From Planctomycetaceae bacterium (GTDB lineage: Bacteria > Planctomycetota > Planctomycetia > Planctomycetales > Planctomycetaceae), in assembly GCA_041398785.1 (NCBI GenBank), contig JAWKUA010000018.1, positions 108,511 to 172,510 on the forward strand: a stretch of 64,000 bases of DNA. Reading direction: 5' to 3'. The translations under genes and the position numbers were made by a program. Below the pieces are notes generated by a model. That model searched no databases. It was not told the DNA's origin and saw nothing but the letters and a program-made list of their open reading frames with translations. Below are positions 26,437 through 35,535 of this stretch, piece after piece (positions within the stretch are counted from its first letter, which is position 1; every line of letters starts with the position of its first letter).

Positions 26437-26507
26437 TTCCGCAGTTCGGTGACTGACGACGGCGGCCGGGTGTTCGCTATAGTGCGGCGTGTCGCGAAAT
26501 ACTTCCA
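26437..26507 (+). repeat. 71-bp perfect direct repeat, copy 2
   Basis: Identical to 25108-25178. It lies 110 bases after the toxin stop and about 97 bases before the next gene. The two copies enclose the toxin-antitoxin pair in a 1.33-kb unit. Confidence 0.95.
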
Positions 26508-26603
26508 CGCGGAGTGCGGAGGCTCGGTCGTTTGGCGTGATGAGCGCCGGAGTCCTGTGCGTGGGGTCGTGGCTGGCAACAAGTTTTCCAAAATGAGGTG
26601 TCT

Positions 26604-27653
26604 ATGATGTTCCGAATTTGCCTGGTGGTTCTGGCTGGAATTCTGGTGACGGTCGGCACGGCAACGGCCGATTCCAGGAACGGGCGGCTGGATATCTATT
26701 TCATTGATGTCGAAGGAGGCGCCGCGACGCTGCTGGTGACTCCGGCGGGCGAATCGGTGCTGATTGATTCCGGGTATCCCGACAATCACGGACGCGATCT
26801 GGACCGCATCGTGCATGTCGCGAGGGACGTGGCCGGTCTTTCGAAAATCGATCATGCCGTCGTCTCACACTGGCATATGGATCACTACGGGAATCACGCG
26901 GCGCTGGCGGCGAAGTTCGGTGTCGGAACCTTCTGGGATCGCGGCATTCCGGACATCCTGCCCGAAGACGGTCAGTTCGAACAGCGCATCGCGGCCTACC
27001 GCGCTGCTGCTCAGAATCAGTCCCGGTCGCTGAAGGCCGGTGACAGCATTCCGCTGAAGTCGAGCGGGACTCCGTTCACGGCCAGAGTGCTGACGTCGGG
27101 GCGTGAGGTTGTCGCGAATAACGGACCCGTCAATGCGTTCGCCGACCGGCATGTTCCCGCGGAAGAGGACAAGTCCGACAATGCTGCCAGTCTGAGCGTG
27201 CTGTTCGATTTCGGCGGTTTTCGGTTTCTGTGCTGCGGCGATCTGACATGGAACGTGGAAGCCCGGCTGGTCACGCCGAACAACGCCGTCGGCACGGTTG
27301 ACCTGTTTATGGTCACGCATCATGGACTGGCAACCAGCAACAATCCGGCGCTGGTGCTGGCCATTGATCCGACCGTCGCGGTGATGTGCAACGGACCGAC
27401 CAAGGGAGGCGACCGACAAACGCTGGCGACTCTGCGTGAAGTCAAGTCCCTGAAAGATCTCTTCCAGCTTCACCGCAACGTGAATCTGGCCGACGACCAG
27501 CAGGCTCCCGCGGAATTCATCGCCAATGGCGGAACGACGGAAACCTGCAAAGGCCAGTGGGTCAAAGCTTCCGTCGCGCCGGAGGGTACCAGCTTCACGG
27601 TTCAGATCGGACCTGAGGGAAAGGTCAGTACCTACGAAACGCGAGAAAAGTGA
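26604..27653 (+). CDS. Secreted metallo-beta-lactamase-fold hydrolase (ComEC C-domain-like)
   Basis: About 349 residues with a signal peptide (MFRICLVVLAGILVTVGTATA). The MBL motifs are DIYFIDVEGGAATLLVTP, LIDSGYPD, SHWHMDHYGNH (HxHxDH), FLCCGDLTWN and MVTHHG. The arrangement resembles the MBL domain of ComEC/Rec2, but without the membrane channel. The ATG at 26604 with GAGG five bases upstream is preferred over the GTG at 26598. It probably acts in the periplasm. The substrate (nucleotide, phosphoester or other) cannot be stated. A conserved hypothetical gene follows 56 bases downstream. Confidence 0.87.
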   Translation: MMFRICLVVLAGILVTVGTATADSRNGRLDIYFIDVEGGAATLLVTPAGESVLIDSGYPDNHGRDLDRIVHVARDVAGLSKIDHAVVSHWHMDHYGNHAALAAKFGVGTFWDRGIPDILPEDGQFEQRIAAYRAAAQNQSRSLKAGDSIPLKSSGTPFTARVLTSGREVVANNGPVNAFADRHVPAEEDKSDNAASLSVLFDFGGFRFLCCGDLTWNVEARLVTPNNAVGTVDLFMVTHHGLATSNNPALVLAIDPTVAVMCNGPTKGGDRQTLATLREVKSLKDLFQLHRNVNLADDQQAPAEFIANGGTTETCKGQWVKASVAPEGTSFTVQIGPEGKVSTYETREK

Positions 27654-27709
27654 AGCAGGGACGATGCCTGAGCGTGACGTGTTCCCGAACTTCCGCGAAA
27701 GCCCCGTCG

Positions 27710-28204
27710 ATGGCTCGTCATGAAGCAGACCGCGAGGATCTGGTGAAGGAAGCCACGGCGATGGTCGAGCGCGCGGAGATCCGCTGTGATTCCCTGGCCG
27801 GACCTGTCACCGCCGGCTTTCGGAAGGACGGACGGCTGAGCATCTACGTCGATCAGGATCCGGTTTACCAGTTCGATTCCGCGGGGTTGCTGCGGCGAGC
27901 GTACGTCGGCGGTTTCCTGTACCGAAGCGAAGGCGGAACTCTGGCCGAACTGCAGCGGTCACGATCGGACGACCGGACCACGCTGGTTCGCCGCGATTTG
28001 TCTGCCGGGGAACTCAGCCGGTTTCGCGGCGACATGCATCGGACGCTTCAGACGGTCCTCAACGATCTGCTGGACGGAAGTTTCAAGCTTCAGCGGCAGA
28101 TTCCCGGAGACGCCGACATCGTCACGCGAGTGAAAGACGGCCTTCACCAGATTCTTGCACTGAACGGCGAATTTCTGTCGAATTCGATCCGCCCGCGACG
28201 CTGA
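27710..28204 (+). CDS. Conserved planctomycete hypothetical protein
   Basis: A 164-residue cytosolic protein. The core reads SLAGPVTAGFRKDGRLSIYV, DPVYQFDSAGLLRRAYVGG and YRSEGGTLAELQRSR, a strand-rich pattern, followed by a helical tail. The ATG at 27710 places the start at MARHEADRED; the open frame upstream to 27650 looks non-native. No known domain or catalytic motif was recognised. It follows the MBL gene closely and may be in its operon. Confidence 0.68.
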   Translation: MARHEADREDLVKEATAMVERAEIRCDSLAGPVTAGFRKDGRLSIYVDQDPVYQFDSAGLLRRAYVGGFLYRSEGGTLAELQRSRSDDRTTLVRRDLSAGELSRFRGDMHRTLQTVLNDLLDGSFKLQRQIPGDADIVTRVKDGLHQILALNGEFLSNSIRPRR

Positions 28205-28407
28205 ATGCCGGCTCGGCGGTGCAGGTGTCGGAAGGCCGATGGTTTGTCACGCCGAAGCACGGTGCCTTCACTGGAACCTGGAATGACACGACGATCGCAA
28301 ACTGCAGACGTGAACAGCGAGCGGTCAGCGATGAAGCGATTAACGGATCGCCGTTGCGAAACTGGCGAGCGTTCACGGCGGATACATGACGGCGACAGGG
28401 AGTGCCG

Positions 28408-28911
28408 ATGAAAACACTGATGCTGATGAGACATTCGCATGCCGTTTCCAACAACCCCGCATACTCCGACCATGATCGGCCGCTGACGACAGCCGGAAGG
28501 ACTCTGGCGGAATCCACCGCGACGCTCCTGAAATCCGAAGGCCTGGTTCCCGACTGCATCGTTTGCTCGTCGGCTGCCAGAACTGTCGAAACCGCTCAGC
28601 TTGTGGCTTCAACAACTGGTTCGCCGGCTGAACCGCACTGCACTCAAACACTGTACCTTGCGAAAGCTCAGGCCTACCCGACGGCTGTGCGACAATCGGC
28701 GAAGAGCACGGACAACGTCGTGCTGGCTCTGGGACACAATCCGGGAGTTGCATCGCTGGTGAACGCCTGGTCGGATGAATTTCTCTCATTTACACCGGCC
28801 AGCGTCGCGATCTTTTCACTTTGCATCGACGATTGGTCGCAGTTGGCGGAGGGACTTTCCGAACCTCCCGTTCTGAAAGGCTTTATCACAGAAGGTCGCC
28901 GACAGATCTAG
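28408..28911 (+). CDS. SixA-like phosphohistidine phosphatase (histidine phosphatase superfamily)
   Basis: A 167-residue protein. LMRHSHAV is the RHG-type catalytic motif. HDRPLTTAGRTLAEST, IVCSSAARTVETAQLV and LALGHNPGVASLV complete the SixA pattern (RHG loop, second Arg, second His). The family dephosphorylates phosphohistidine on phosphotransfer proteins. The ATG at 28408 has GGGAG five bases upstream. It is transcribed alone, ahead of dprA. Confidence 0.88.
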   Translation: MKTLMLMRHSHAVSNNPAYSDHDRPLTTAGRTLAESTATLLKSEGLVPDCIVCSSAARTVETAQLVASTTGSPAEPHCTQTLYLAKAQAYPTAVRQSAKSTDNVVLALGHNPGVASLVNAWSDEFLSFTPASVAIFSLCIDDWSQLAEGLSEPPVLKGFITEGRRQI

Positions 28912-29177
28912 CCGCGATGATCCACTGGCATCGGATGATCCCCGAAACTCGCAACACGCGGTCGTTCGGTCACCGGTCCCGAAGGATTTCTGTCGTTCGA
29001 TCTGTTGCCGGAGAGGTCGCATCGTCTGAAATGATCCGCTGGCGTCTGGATTTCGCGTGAAGTCCGTGAACCGGTTGGTGCAGTGACCTGAAAAAAGCGA
29101 TGCTGCCAGTCGGCGGCTGCAACGACGTATGGACCTGCCGTCCGCCAGCATGTCCTGTGACCGCGAATTTTCCTGCG

Positions 29178-30299
29178 ATGACCGAACCGACTACTCACGA
29201 CCAGGCTTTGCTGGCAGCCATGACGCTGTCGATGGTCTCGGGAATCGGACCCAGAATGCAGTCCGAACTGCTGGCACATTTCGGTTCCGCGGCCGCAATT
29301 CTCAGTCAGAGCCGCGATGTGCTGCTGTCCGTGAATGGCGTCGGACCAAAGCTGGCGGACAATATCCGGGCTGCCGACTTCGCCGCCGCTGCCGAGATGC
29401 TGGACCGGTGCCGGCAACTAAACGTCACGCTGCTGCAGCGCGATACAGACGACTATCCGGCACGATTGGCGACCGTCGACGATGCGCCGTCGCTTCTGTA
29501 TTGCCGCGGTGAGCTGCTGCCGAGGGATGATCTGGCCGTCGCAATCGTCGGATCGCGACGGTGTACGGCGTACGGCCGAAAGCAGGCGGAACGTCTTGCC
29601 GGATCACTGGCGCGAGCGGGCTTCACGATCATCAGCGGCCTTGCCAGAGGAATCGACGCGGCTGCTCACCGAGGCGCCCTGTGTGCGGGCGGCCGAACGA
29701 TTGCCGTGCTGGCAACGGGCGTAAACAACATCTATCCGCCGGAACACGCAGATCTGGCGAACGAACTTCTGCAGAAGGGGGCTTTGGTCAGCGAATTCCC
29801 GCTGGATCAGCGACCGCTGCCCGGATTGTTTCCTCAGCGCAACCGCATCATCAGCGGTCTGAGTCTGGGGGTCATCATCGTCGAAGCGACACGAAATTCC
29901 GGCGCGCTGTACACCGCGCGTCATGCATTGGAACAGGGACGGGAAGTGTTCGCCGTGCCGGGACACGTTGACAGCCTGGCGAGTGAAGGCTGTCACGATC
30001 TGATCCGCGACGGCGTCACGCTGATTCGCAATGTGGACGACGTGATGAAGGAACTCGGCCCGCTGGCGACTCCCGCAAATCCGCAGCCGGATGTCGTCGT
30101 GCATAATCCCCGCGAGATGACGCTGAATCCTCAGGAACTGGAAATCCTGAACGTCATCGCGACATCCCCGGTACACGTCGACGAAGTCATGCGAGCGACA
30201 AAGCTGGATCCGTCGCGCGTGTTATCGACGCTGACCGTCCTGGAAATGCGCCGCTTCATTCGGCGGCTTCCAGGAAACATGCTGATCCGGAATTCGTAA
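29178..30299 (+). CDS. dprA: DNA-processing protein DprA
   Basis: A 373-residue protein that loads RecA onto incoming single-stranded DNA during natural transformation. An N-terminal helix-hairpin-helix region (SGIGPRMQSELLAHFG, NGVGPKLADNI) precedes the Rossmann-like core: LAVAIVGSRRCTAYGRKQAE, TIISGLARGIDAAAH, TIAVLATGVNNIYPPEH, LVSEFPL, PGLFPQRNRIISGLS and EVFAVPGHVDS. A C-terminal winged-helix domain (DprA_WH, about 310-373) ends the protein. The length is typical. No competence gene is adjacent, although the ComEC-like MBL gene lies 1.5 kb upstream. Confidence 0.96.
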   Translation: MTEPTTHDQALLAAMTLSMVSGIGPRMQSELLAHFGSAAAILSQSRDVLLSVNGVGPKLADNIRAADFAAAAEMLDRCRQLNVTLLQRDTDDYPARLATVDDAPSLLYCRGELLPRDDLAVAIVGSRRCTAYGRKQAERLAGSLARAGFTIISGLARGIDAAAHRGALCAGGRTIAVLATGVNNIYPPEHADLANELLQKGALVSEFPLDQRPLPGLFPQRNRIISGLSLGVIIVEATRNSGALYTARHALEQGREVFAVPGHVDSLASEGCHDLIRDGVTLIRNVDDVMKELGPLATPANPQPDVVVHNPREMTLNPQELEILNVIATSPVHVDEVMRATKLDPSRVLSTLTVLEMRRFIRRLPGNMLIRNS

Positions 30300-30349
30300 C
30301 CGGCCTTCTCATGCACCGCGGACTCGGAAATCCATCGATCAGTGCCGAT

Positions 30350-30393
30350 GGTGCTTCAATCTTGTGGTGCTTCAATCGGGTGGTGCTTCAAGA
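30350..30393 (+). repeat. Three tandem copies of a 16-bp unit
   Basis: GGTGCTTCAA starts at 30350, 30366 and 30382, so a 16-base unit is repeated three times with small differences. It lies between dprA and the small minus-strand gene, overlapping the end of the latter. Confidence 0.75.
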
Positions 30394-30579
30394 CAGTTCG
30401 CCGCGGATCAGAATTTTGGCGGCGGTTCTTTCGGCGTGCTCGCGAGTCAGATAGTCACCCTGTGCCACGCGTCGCCGGACCCAATCCAGGAATTGCTGCG
30501 ATGATTGCATCGTGGTTTCCGTCAATGGAAAGTGCGGTCGGGATTCACCAGTGGCTGGGAGGTCTGCGTTGTTCATCAT
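30388..30579 (-). CDS. Small conserved-looking protein
   Basis: 63 codons. The C-terminal 40 residues (SSQQFLDWVRRRVAQGDYLT, EHAERTAAKIL) look like a compact helical protein of a kind seen in planctomycetes. The first 23 residues look non-native. An in-frame ATG at 30510 with GGAAA upstream may be the true start. No function is known. Confidence 0.45.
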   Translation of the reverse strand: MMNNADLPATGESRPHFPLTETTMQSSQQFLDWVRRRVAQGDYLTREHAERTAAKILIRGELS

Positions 30580-31078
30580 ACGTTGCCTGCAAGGATCCGC
30601 AGTACAGTGGCCTCGCCAGTCACAGTTTTGGAACCGGGCGGGCCGAACCCTCAGGGGTACCTCAATGCGGGACAGGCTCCGGCCGGGTCAGAAGCAGGAA
30701 CGGTTGTTCCATCGGCACGAATGAAGCCTCTTCCGTTTCTTGAGGTCGCCTTTCCATCACGAGCATCATCGAATCGCTCCGATTCGACTTGCCGACGGTT
30801 CGATTTTTATTTTCTCCCACGTGATCGCGTATCATGCCGCCGATGCGTGCCCCTGCGGACCTCGTTGGCGAACCGCGGGACGTTTCCTAAACTCTTTCGC
30901 CACAAGTGATTACCGATGCCGCAGGATGCGCGTATGGTTCGCTTCCCGGCACGCCGATTCGGTTCTGTCTCGGTAATCTGAGCGATTTCCGCAAGCAAGT
31001 TAAGACCCGCCTGGCATTCCGAAGGTGCCGACACGTTGCCGCAGGGCAGCAGACGTCGTTGCCTTTCGAGCACACGAT
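30580..31078. other. Spacer, nothing recognised
   Basis: About 500 bases upstream of the Hsp70-like gene. Only shadow frames are open. No hairpin, repeat or RNA gene was identified. Confidence 0.45.
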
Positions 31079-33928
31079 ATGGTTACAAAAAGCAATGACG
31101 GATCGGGTCCCGCGTTTGTGGTCGGGATCGATCTGGGAACAACGAATTCGGCAGTTTGCTACGTCGACACTGACCGTGAACCGTGGCGCGTCCAGACGCT
31201 GCCATTGCCTCAGTTGGTGGCTCCGGGACAGGTTGAAGATCGGGAGACGCTTCCGTCCTTTCACTACGAAGCCGCCCGGAACGAGTTTCCCGACGAAGCG
31301 ATGCGGCTGCCGTGGCAGGCCAGTGCCGCTGCGTATTGCGTGGGCGCGTTTGCGCGAGATCACGGAGTGCAGGTTCCCGGTCGGCTGATTGCGTCCGCAA
31401 AGTCGTGGCTGTGCCACCCTGGCGTCGATCGGACGTCCGGGCTGTTGCCGTGGCAGGGCGCTGACGACGTGCAAAGGCTTTCGCCGGTGGACGCCAGCAG
31501 TCGCTACGTCCGGCACATGCTGGAATGCTGGAACGCCCGCTTTCCCGCATCGCCGCTCGCTGAACAGACGGTGGTTCTGACAATCCCGGCGTCGTTTGAC
31601 GAGGTCGCTCGCAACCTGACCATCCGCGCGGCTCAGATGGCGGGGCTGCCGCGTGTTCTGCTGATTGAAGAACCCCAGGCGGCGTTTTACGCGTGGATCG
31701 ACCGGCACCGACATGACTGGGAACAGCAGGTGACGCCCGGTCAGAAGATTCTGGTCTGCGACGTCGGCGGCGGCACCACAGATTTCACTCTGATTCGAGT
31801 CAAGTCGGACTCGCAGGGACAGGTCGTGTTCCATCGCGTGGCCGTCGGCGAGCACCTGATCCTTGGCGGCGACAACCTGGATCTGGCGCTGGCCCGTTTC
31901 ATCGAAAACCGATTTCGCGAAACGGGGACGGAGCAACTGACGCCCAGGCAATACAGCGTGCTGGTGCGAGTCGCGCGGCAGGTGAAGGAAACACTGCTGT
32001 CGGAAGGAGCCCCGGATCGCTACACAGTCAACCTGCCGGGAAGCGGTGCGAAGCTGATCGGCGGCGGCATTCAGTGCGAAGTGACTCGCGACGAGATCGC
32101 TGATCTGCTGGTCGAAGGATTCCTTCCGAAATCCGGCTTCGATGATTCTCCGCGGAAGGCTCAAAGCGGGTTTCGGGAATTCGGGCTGCCCTACGCTGCC
32201 GACTCCGCCATTACCAGATATCTGGCTCGATTTCTTCGCACGCATTCCGAACTCGCCGTCGACAACACGCTGCTGAATGACGATGCCCACCCCGCGCGGC
32301 CGGATATCGTTTTGTTTAACGGAGGCTTGTTCGAATCAAAGCGGCTGCAGCAACAACTGACCGACTGTATCAACGGCTGGTTTTGTGATTCTTCCACTGA
32401 TGGCTGGAACCTGCAGGTGCTGGATTGTCAGCGGCTGGATCTGGCTGTGGCTCACGGCGCCGCCTGCTTTGGAATGGTGACGCGCGGCATCGGGACCAGG
32501 ATTTCCGCCGGACTGCCCCGCAGTTATTACATCGGAGCCGACAGCGATCGTGGTCCCAGCGCTGTCTGTCTGGTGCCGGCCGGAACGGAACCCGGAACCG
32601 ATCTTGATCCGCCGGAACACGAATTTCACCTGGCGACGGGTTCTCCGGTGGAGTTTCCCGTCTACTACTCCGGAACACGGCTGACGGATCCTGTCGGTGC
32701 TGTCGTCGAGATCGATCCGGAACAACTCAGCGCACTGCCTGCGATTCGTACCGTGCTTCGCGATAAGAGCGACGGCCAATCCGGATCGACAGGTGACACG
32801 GTGCTGGTGCGCGTCAACGCGGGGCTGACCGAAATCGGCACGCTCGACCTGTGGTGTTCCAGTGTGACCGGCAACCAGCGCTGGAAGCTGCAGTTTGACG
32901 TCCGATCGACGGTGCGCACCGACGTCGCATCGCACACCAGCGGAACCGCGGAAGCTCAGGGAATTGTTTCCGAGGACGTTTCCGGCAAGTGTCGTGACAT
33001 TCTGCTCAGTGTGTTTGGCCCGCAGGGTCGCGAAAAGGCGGGAGGCCTTGCGAAACGCATCGGTCGCGAACTCGGACTTAGTCGCAGCGATTGGCCGACA
33101 TCACTTCTTCGCGACATGTGGCAGATACTGTACGAACTTCGCGACGGCCGCCGCCGAAGTGCGGTTCACGAATCCAACTGGCTGAATCTGGCGGGATTCT
33201 GCCTGAGGCCGGGATTCGGTTTCGCGATGGATGACTGGCGCGTGGGCGTGATGTGGGAGCTGCTGAACGGCGGATTGGTTCACGCCGTTCCGGAATGCCG
33301 CAGCCAGTTGTGGATACTCTGGCGCCGCGTCGCCGGCGGATTGTCCGGCGGCCAGCAGACAGCCATCGCGTCGCCGCTGCTGAGTTCCATTCGCCAGACC
33401 GCGCAGCAGATCAGCACCGGTCGCGGCAAGGGCGGGCCGATCGTCCTTCACGAAAAGGATGCAGCGGAAATCTGGCGACTGCTGGGTTCGTTTGAGCAGC
33501 TTGCGCCATCCGTTCGCAGCGATCTGGGAGACACCATTCTGATGCTGCTGACACGGCCAAAGCTGGCTCCCGTGCGAGACGCTCTGGTCTGGACTCTGGG
33601 ACGCCTGGGAGCGCGCGTGCCGCTGAATGGCAGCGCTCTGGTCACTGTTCAGCCCGAGACGGCCGAACGCTGGCTGAAGGAAGTGCTCGCGCTCGGGCTG
33701 GATGACGTTCGCTCATTGCCGCTCGCCATCATGGAGCTGTCGCGTCGTACCGATAACCGATTCGTCGATCTGCCGGAAACTGCACGAGAAGCGGCGGCTC
33801 GCTACCTTCGGGAGATGGGCGGTCACCGTACGCTGATCAGGCTGATTCGCGAAGTCGGCGACGTCGACCGGGAAACTCAGGACGCCCTGTTCGGCGAATC
33901 GCTTCCCATCGGTCTGCGTCTGAACTGA
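31079..33928 (+). CDS. Hsp70-family chaperone-like protein with long C-terminal extension
   Basis: A 949-residue protein. The actin-like ATPase domain spans about residues 15-440: VVGIDLGTTNSAVCYVD (phosphate 1), LIEEPQAAFYAW, ILVCDVGGGTTDFTLI (phosphate 2) and PDIVLFNGG (adenosine). The remaining 500 residues replace the usual substrate-binding domain and match the layout of Hsp70 relatives with a DUF3731-type C-terminus. The ATG at 31079 lies directly before MVTKSND; the in-frame start at 31025 adds a non-native leader. It is likely a specialised cytosolic chaperone. No DnaJ or GrpE is adjacent. Confidence 0.88.
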   Translation: MVTKSNDGSGPAFVVGIDLGTTNSAVCYVDTDREPWRVQTLPLPQLVAPGQVEDRETLPSFHYEAARNEFPDEAMRLPWQASAAAYCVGAFARDHGVQVPGRLIASAKSWLCHPGVDRTSGLLPWQGADDVQRLSPVDASSRYVRHMLECWNARFPASPLAEQTVVLTIPASFDEVARNLTIRAAQMAGLPRVLLIEEPQAAFYAWIDRHRHDWEQQVTPGQKILVCDVGGGTTDFTLIRVKSDSQGQVVFHRVAVGEHLILGGDNLDLALARFIENRFRETGTEQLTPRQYSVLVRVARQVKETLLSEGAPDRYTVNLPGSGAKLIGGGIQCEVTRDEIADLLVEGFLPKSGFDDSPRKAQSGFREFGLPYAADSAITRYLARFLRTHSELAVDNTLLNDDAHPARPDIVLFNGGLFESKRLQQQLTDCINGWFCDSSTDGWNLQVLDCQRLDLAVAHGAACFGMVTRGIGTRISAGLPRSYYIGADSDRGPSAVCLVPAGTEPGTDLDPPEHEFHLATGSPVEFPVYYSGTRLTDPVGAVVEIDPEQLSALPAIRTVLRDKSDGQSGSTGDTVLVRVNAGLTEIGTLDLWCSSVTGNQRWKLQFDVRSTVRTDVASHTSGTAEAQGIVSEDVSGKCRDILLSVFGPQGREKAGGLAKRIGRELGLSRSDWPTSLLRDMWQILYELRDGRRRSAVHESNWLNLAGFCLRPGFGFAMDDWRVGVMWELLNGGLVHAVPECRSQLWILWRRVAGGLSGGQQTAIASPLLSSIRQTAQQISTGRGKGGPIVLHEKDAAEIWRLLGSFEQLAPSVRSDLGDTILMLLTRPKLAPVRDALVWTLGRLGARVPLNGSALVTVQPETAERWLKEVLALGLDDVRSLPLAIMELSRRTDNRFVDLPETAREAAARYLREMGGHRTLIRLIREVGDVDRETQDALFGESLPIGLRLN

Positions 33929-34194
33929 ATCCGACCTTGTCGAAATCCGGTCCGGAACACTGTCGCACCCGGCGCCCCTGCATCAGGCGGTTGTGTGTCA
34001 CGCGGCCGATCGATTTTCATGGGTCGCAAGCTCCCAAAGACGGACGAAATCGCCCAGAATTCCAGTGGTCTCACCGTGGCGGCCGGATGACGTTTGCCAT
34101 GACTTTGTGAGCTTCACGTTGCACTGACATGCGCGGTGATCCTTCATGGCGCACGGCTTTGTGCAGTTTTCGGGAACCATCGGATTCAGAAAAG

Positions 34195-35481
34195 ATGGCG
34201 GGGCAATCCGTATCGAACGACAACGCAACGGAATGCTCCGACTTTGAGAAGCCCGCCGTCGAACTGAAGGTGACTCGGGGGCCGTGCGAAGGGCGGACGT
34301 TTCGGTTCACTGACCACCAGACATGTGTCGTCGGTCGATCGAAGCAGGCGCATCTGCGGCTGTCGCCGGACCGGCGGTTTTCCCGGTTTCATTGTCGCCT
34401 GGAGATCAATCCGCCGGAAATCTGTGTGATTGACCTTGGCAGCACCAACGGAACAAAGGTGAACGGGCTGCGAATTGAAACGGCCCTGCTGAATTCGGGG
34501 GATGAGGTTGCCGTCGGAGACACGCAGTTCCACGTGCAGGTGTATCAGCCGCCGAAAGCCGTGGACCAGCTTTCGATGACGACGCTGTTTCCGGAAAACG
34601 CGATACACGATGTCGGGCCGATTGATTTCTTTGACGATGTCGTCCCGTCTCTGACCGGATACTCGATCGAACGCCAACTGGGGCACGGCACGATGGGAGC
34701 AGTCTACCTGGCGCGGCGGGCCACGACGGGGGACAAGGTCGCCATCAAGATTATTCGTCCCGCCGCCGCGACGGATGCGAAAATCGTGGAACGGTTCCGC
34801 CGCGAGGCGTCGATCATTCTTCGACTGCGCCACAAGCGCATTGTCCGGTCACTGGATTTTCGAATCACGGAGGATCAGGTTCCGTTCCTGATTATGGAAT
34901 ACATCGACGTTGTCGATCTGCGCCGAATTCTGTGGGAGACAAATCTGAATGACCGCGTTCGCATGGCTGCCGGAATCATGGCGCGGGTTCTTGAAGCGCT
35001 GGAATATGCGCACAGCCGCGAGATTGTTCATCGCGACCTGAAACCATCCAACTTTCTGGCGTACCGGTCAAGGGGCAAGCTGCAGGTCAAGTTGTCCGAT
35101 TTCGGACTGGCGAAAAACTACATCGATGCAGGGTTCAGCCATTGCAGCACCAGCAACGAGATCTGCGGAACAATCGCGTTTATGCCGCCGGAACAGATCA
35201 TCGACTGCCGATACGCGAAGCCGTCCTGCGACATCTATGCCGCCGGAGTGTGCCTGTACAACCTGATCACCGGCCGGCTTCCATTCGAATCGCCCAATGC
35301 CGCTCAGCAGATTTCGTCCATCCTGAACGCGTCACCGGTTTCCGTCGCCGCGCGGGAACCGGGTGTTCCGGACGGGATTGTCCGAGTTATCGACCGCGCC
35401 ATTGCACGCAGGGCAGCCGATCGGTTTGATACGGCGGAGCAGATGCGGCAGGCTCTGTTGCCCTTCACTTTCCGGCAGTAA
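34195..35481 (+). CDS. FHA-domain Ser/Thr protein kinase
   Basis: About 428 residues. The N-terminal FHA domain (about 25-120) shows CVVGRSKQAHLRL, FSRFHCRLEI and DLGSTNGTKVNG, the phosphothreonine-binding residues. A Hanks kinase domain follows (about 160-425) with LGHGTMGAVYLAR, VAIKIIR, IVHRDLKPSNFL, LSDFGLAK and FMPPEQII, all intact. There is no transmembrane segment, so it is cytosolic. An ATG at 34129 is an alternative start. It lies directly upstream of the 1164-residue kinase (54-base gap), and the two are probably cotranscribed, so the FHA domain could read phosphorylation by its neighbour. Confidence 0.9.
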   Translation: MAGQSVSNDNATECSDFEKPAVELKVTRGPCEGRTFRFTDHQTCVVGRSKQAHLRLSPDRRFSRFHCRLEINPPEICVIDLGSTNGTKVNGLRIETALLNSGDEVAVGDTQFHVQVYQPPKAVDQLSMTTLFPENAIHDVGPIDFFDDVVPSLTGYSIERQLGHGTMGAVYLARRATTGDKVAIKIIRPAAATDAKIVERFRREASIILRLRHKRIVRSLDFRITEDQVPFLIMEYIDVVDLRRILWETNLNDRVRMAAGIMARVLEALEYAHSREIVHRDLKPSNFLAYRSRGKLQVKLSDFGLAKNYIDAGFSHCSTSNEICGTIAFMPPEQIIDCRYAKPSCDIYAAGVCLYNLITGRLPFESPNAAQQISSILNASPVSVAAREPGVPDGIVRVIDRAIARRAADRFDTAEQMRQALLPFTFRQ

Positions 35482-35535
35482 CGACGGATGTCGATTTTTT
35501 TTCGCAAGGCCACCCGCTGACAGGCGACTGTATTC

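Noticed and set aside
25108..26507. 71-bp repeats as phage or integrase attachment sites
   Set aside because: No integrase or other mobile-element gene lies between or beside them, and no tRNA is involved. The sequence alone does not support site-specific integration.
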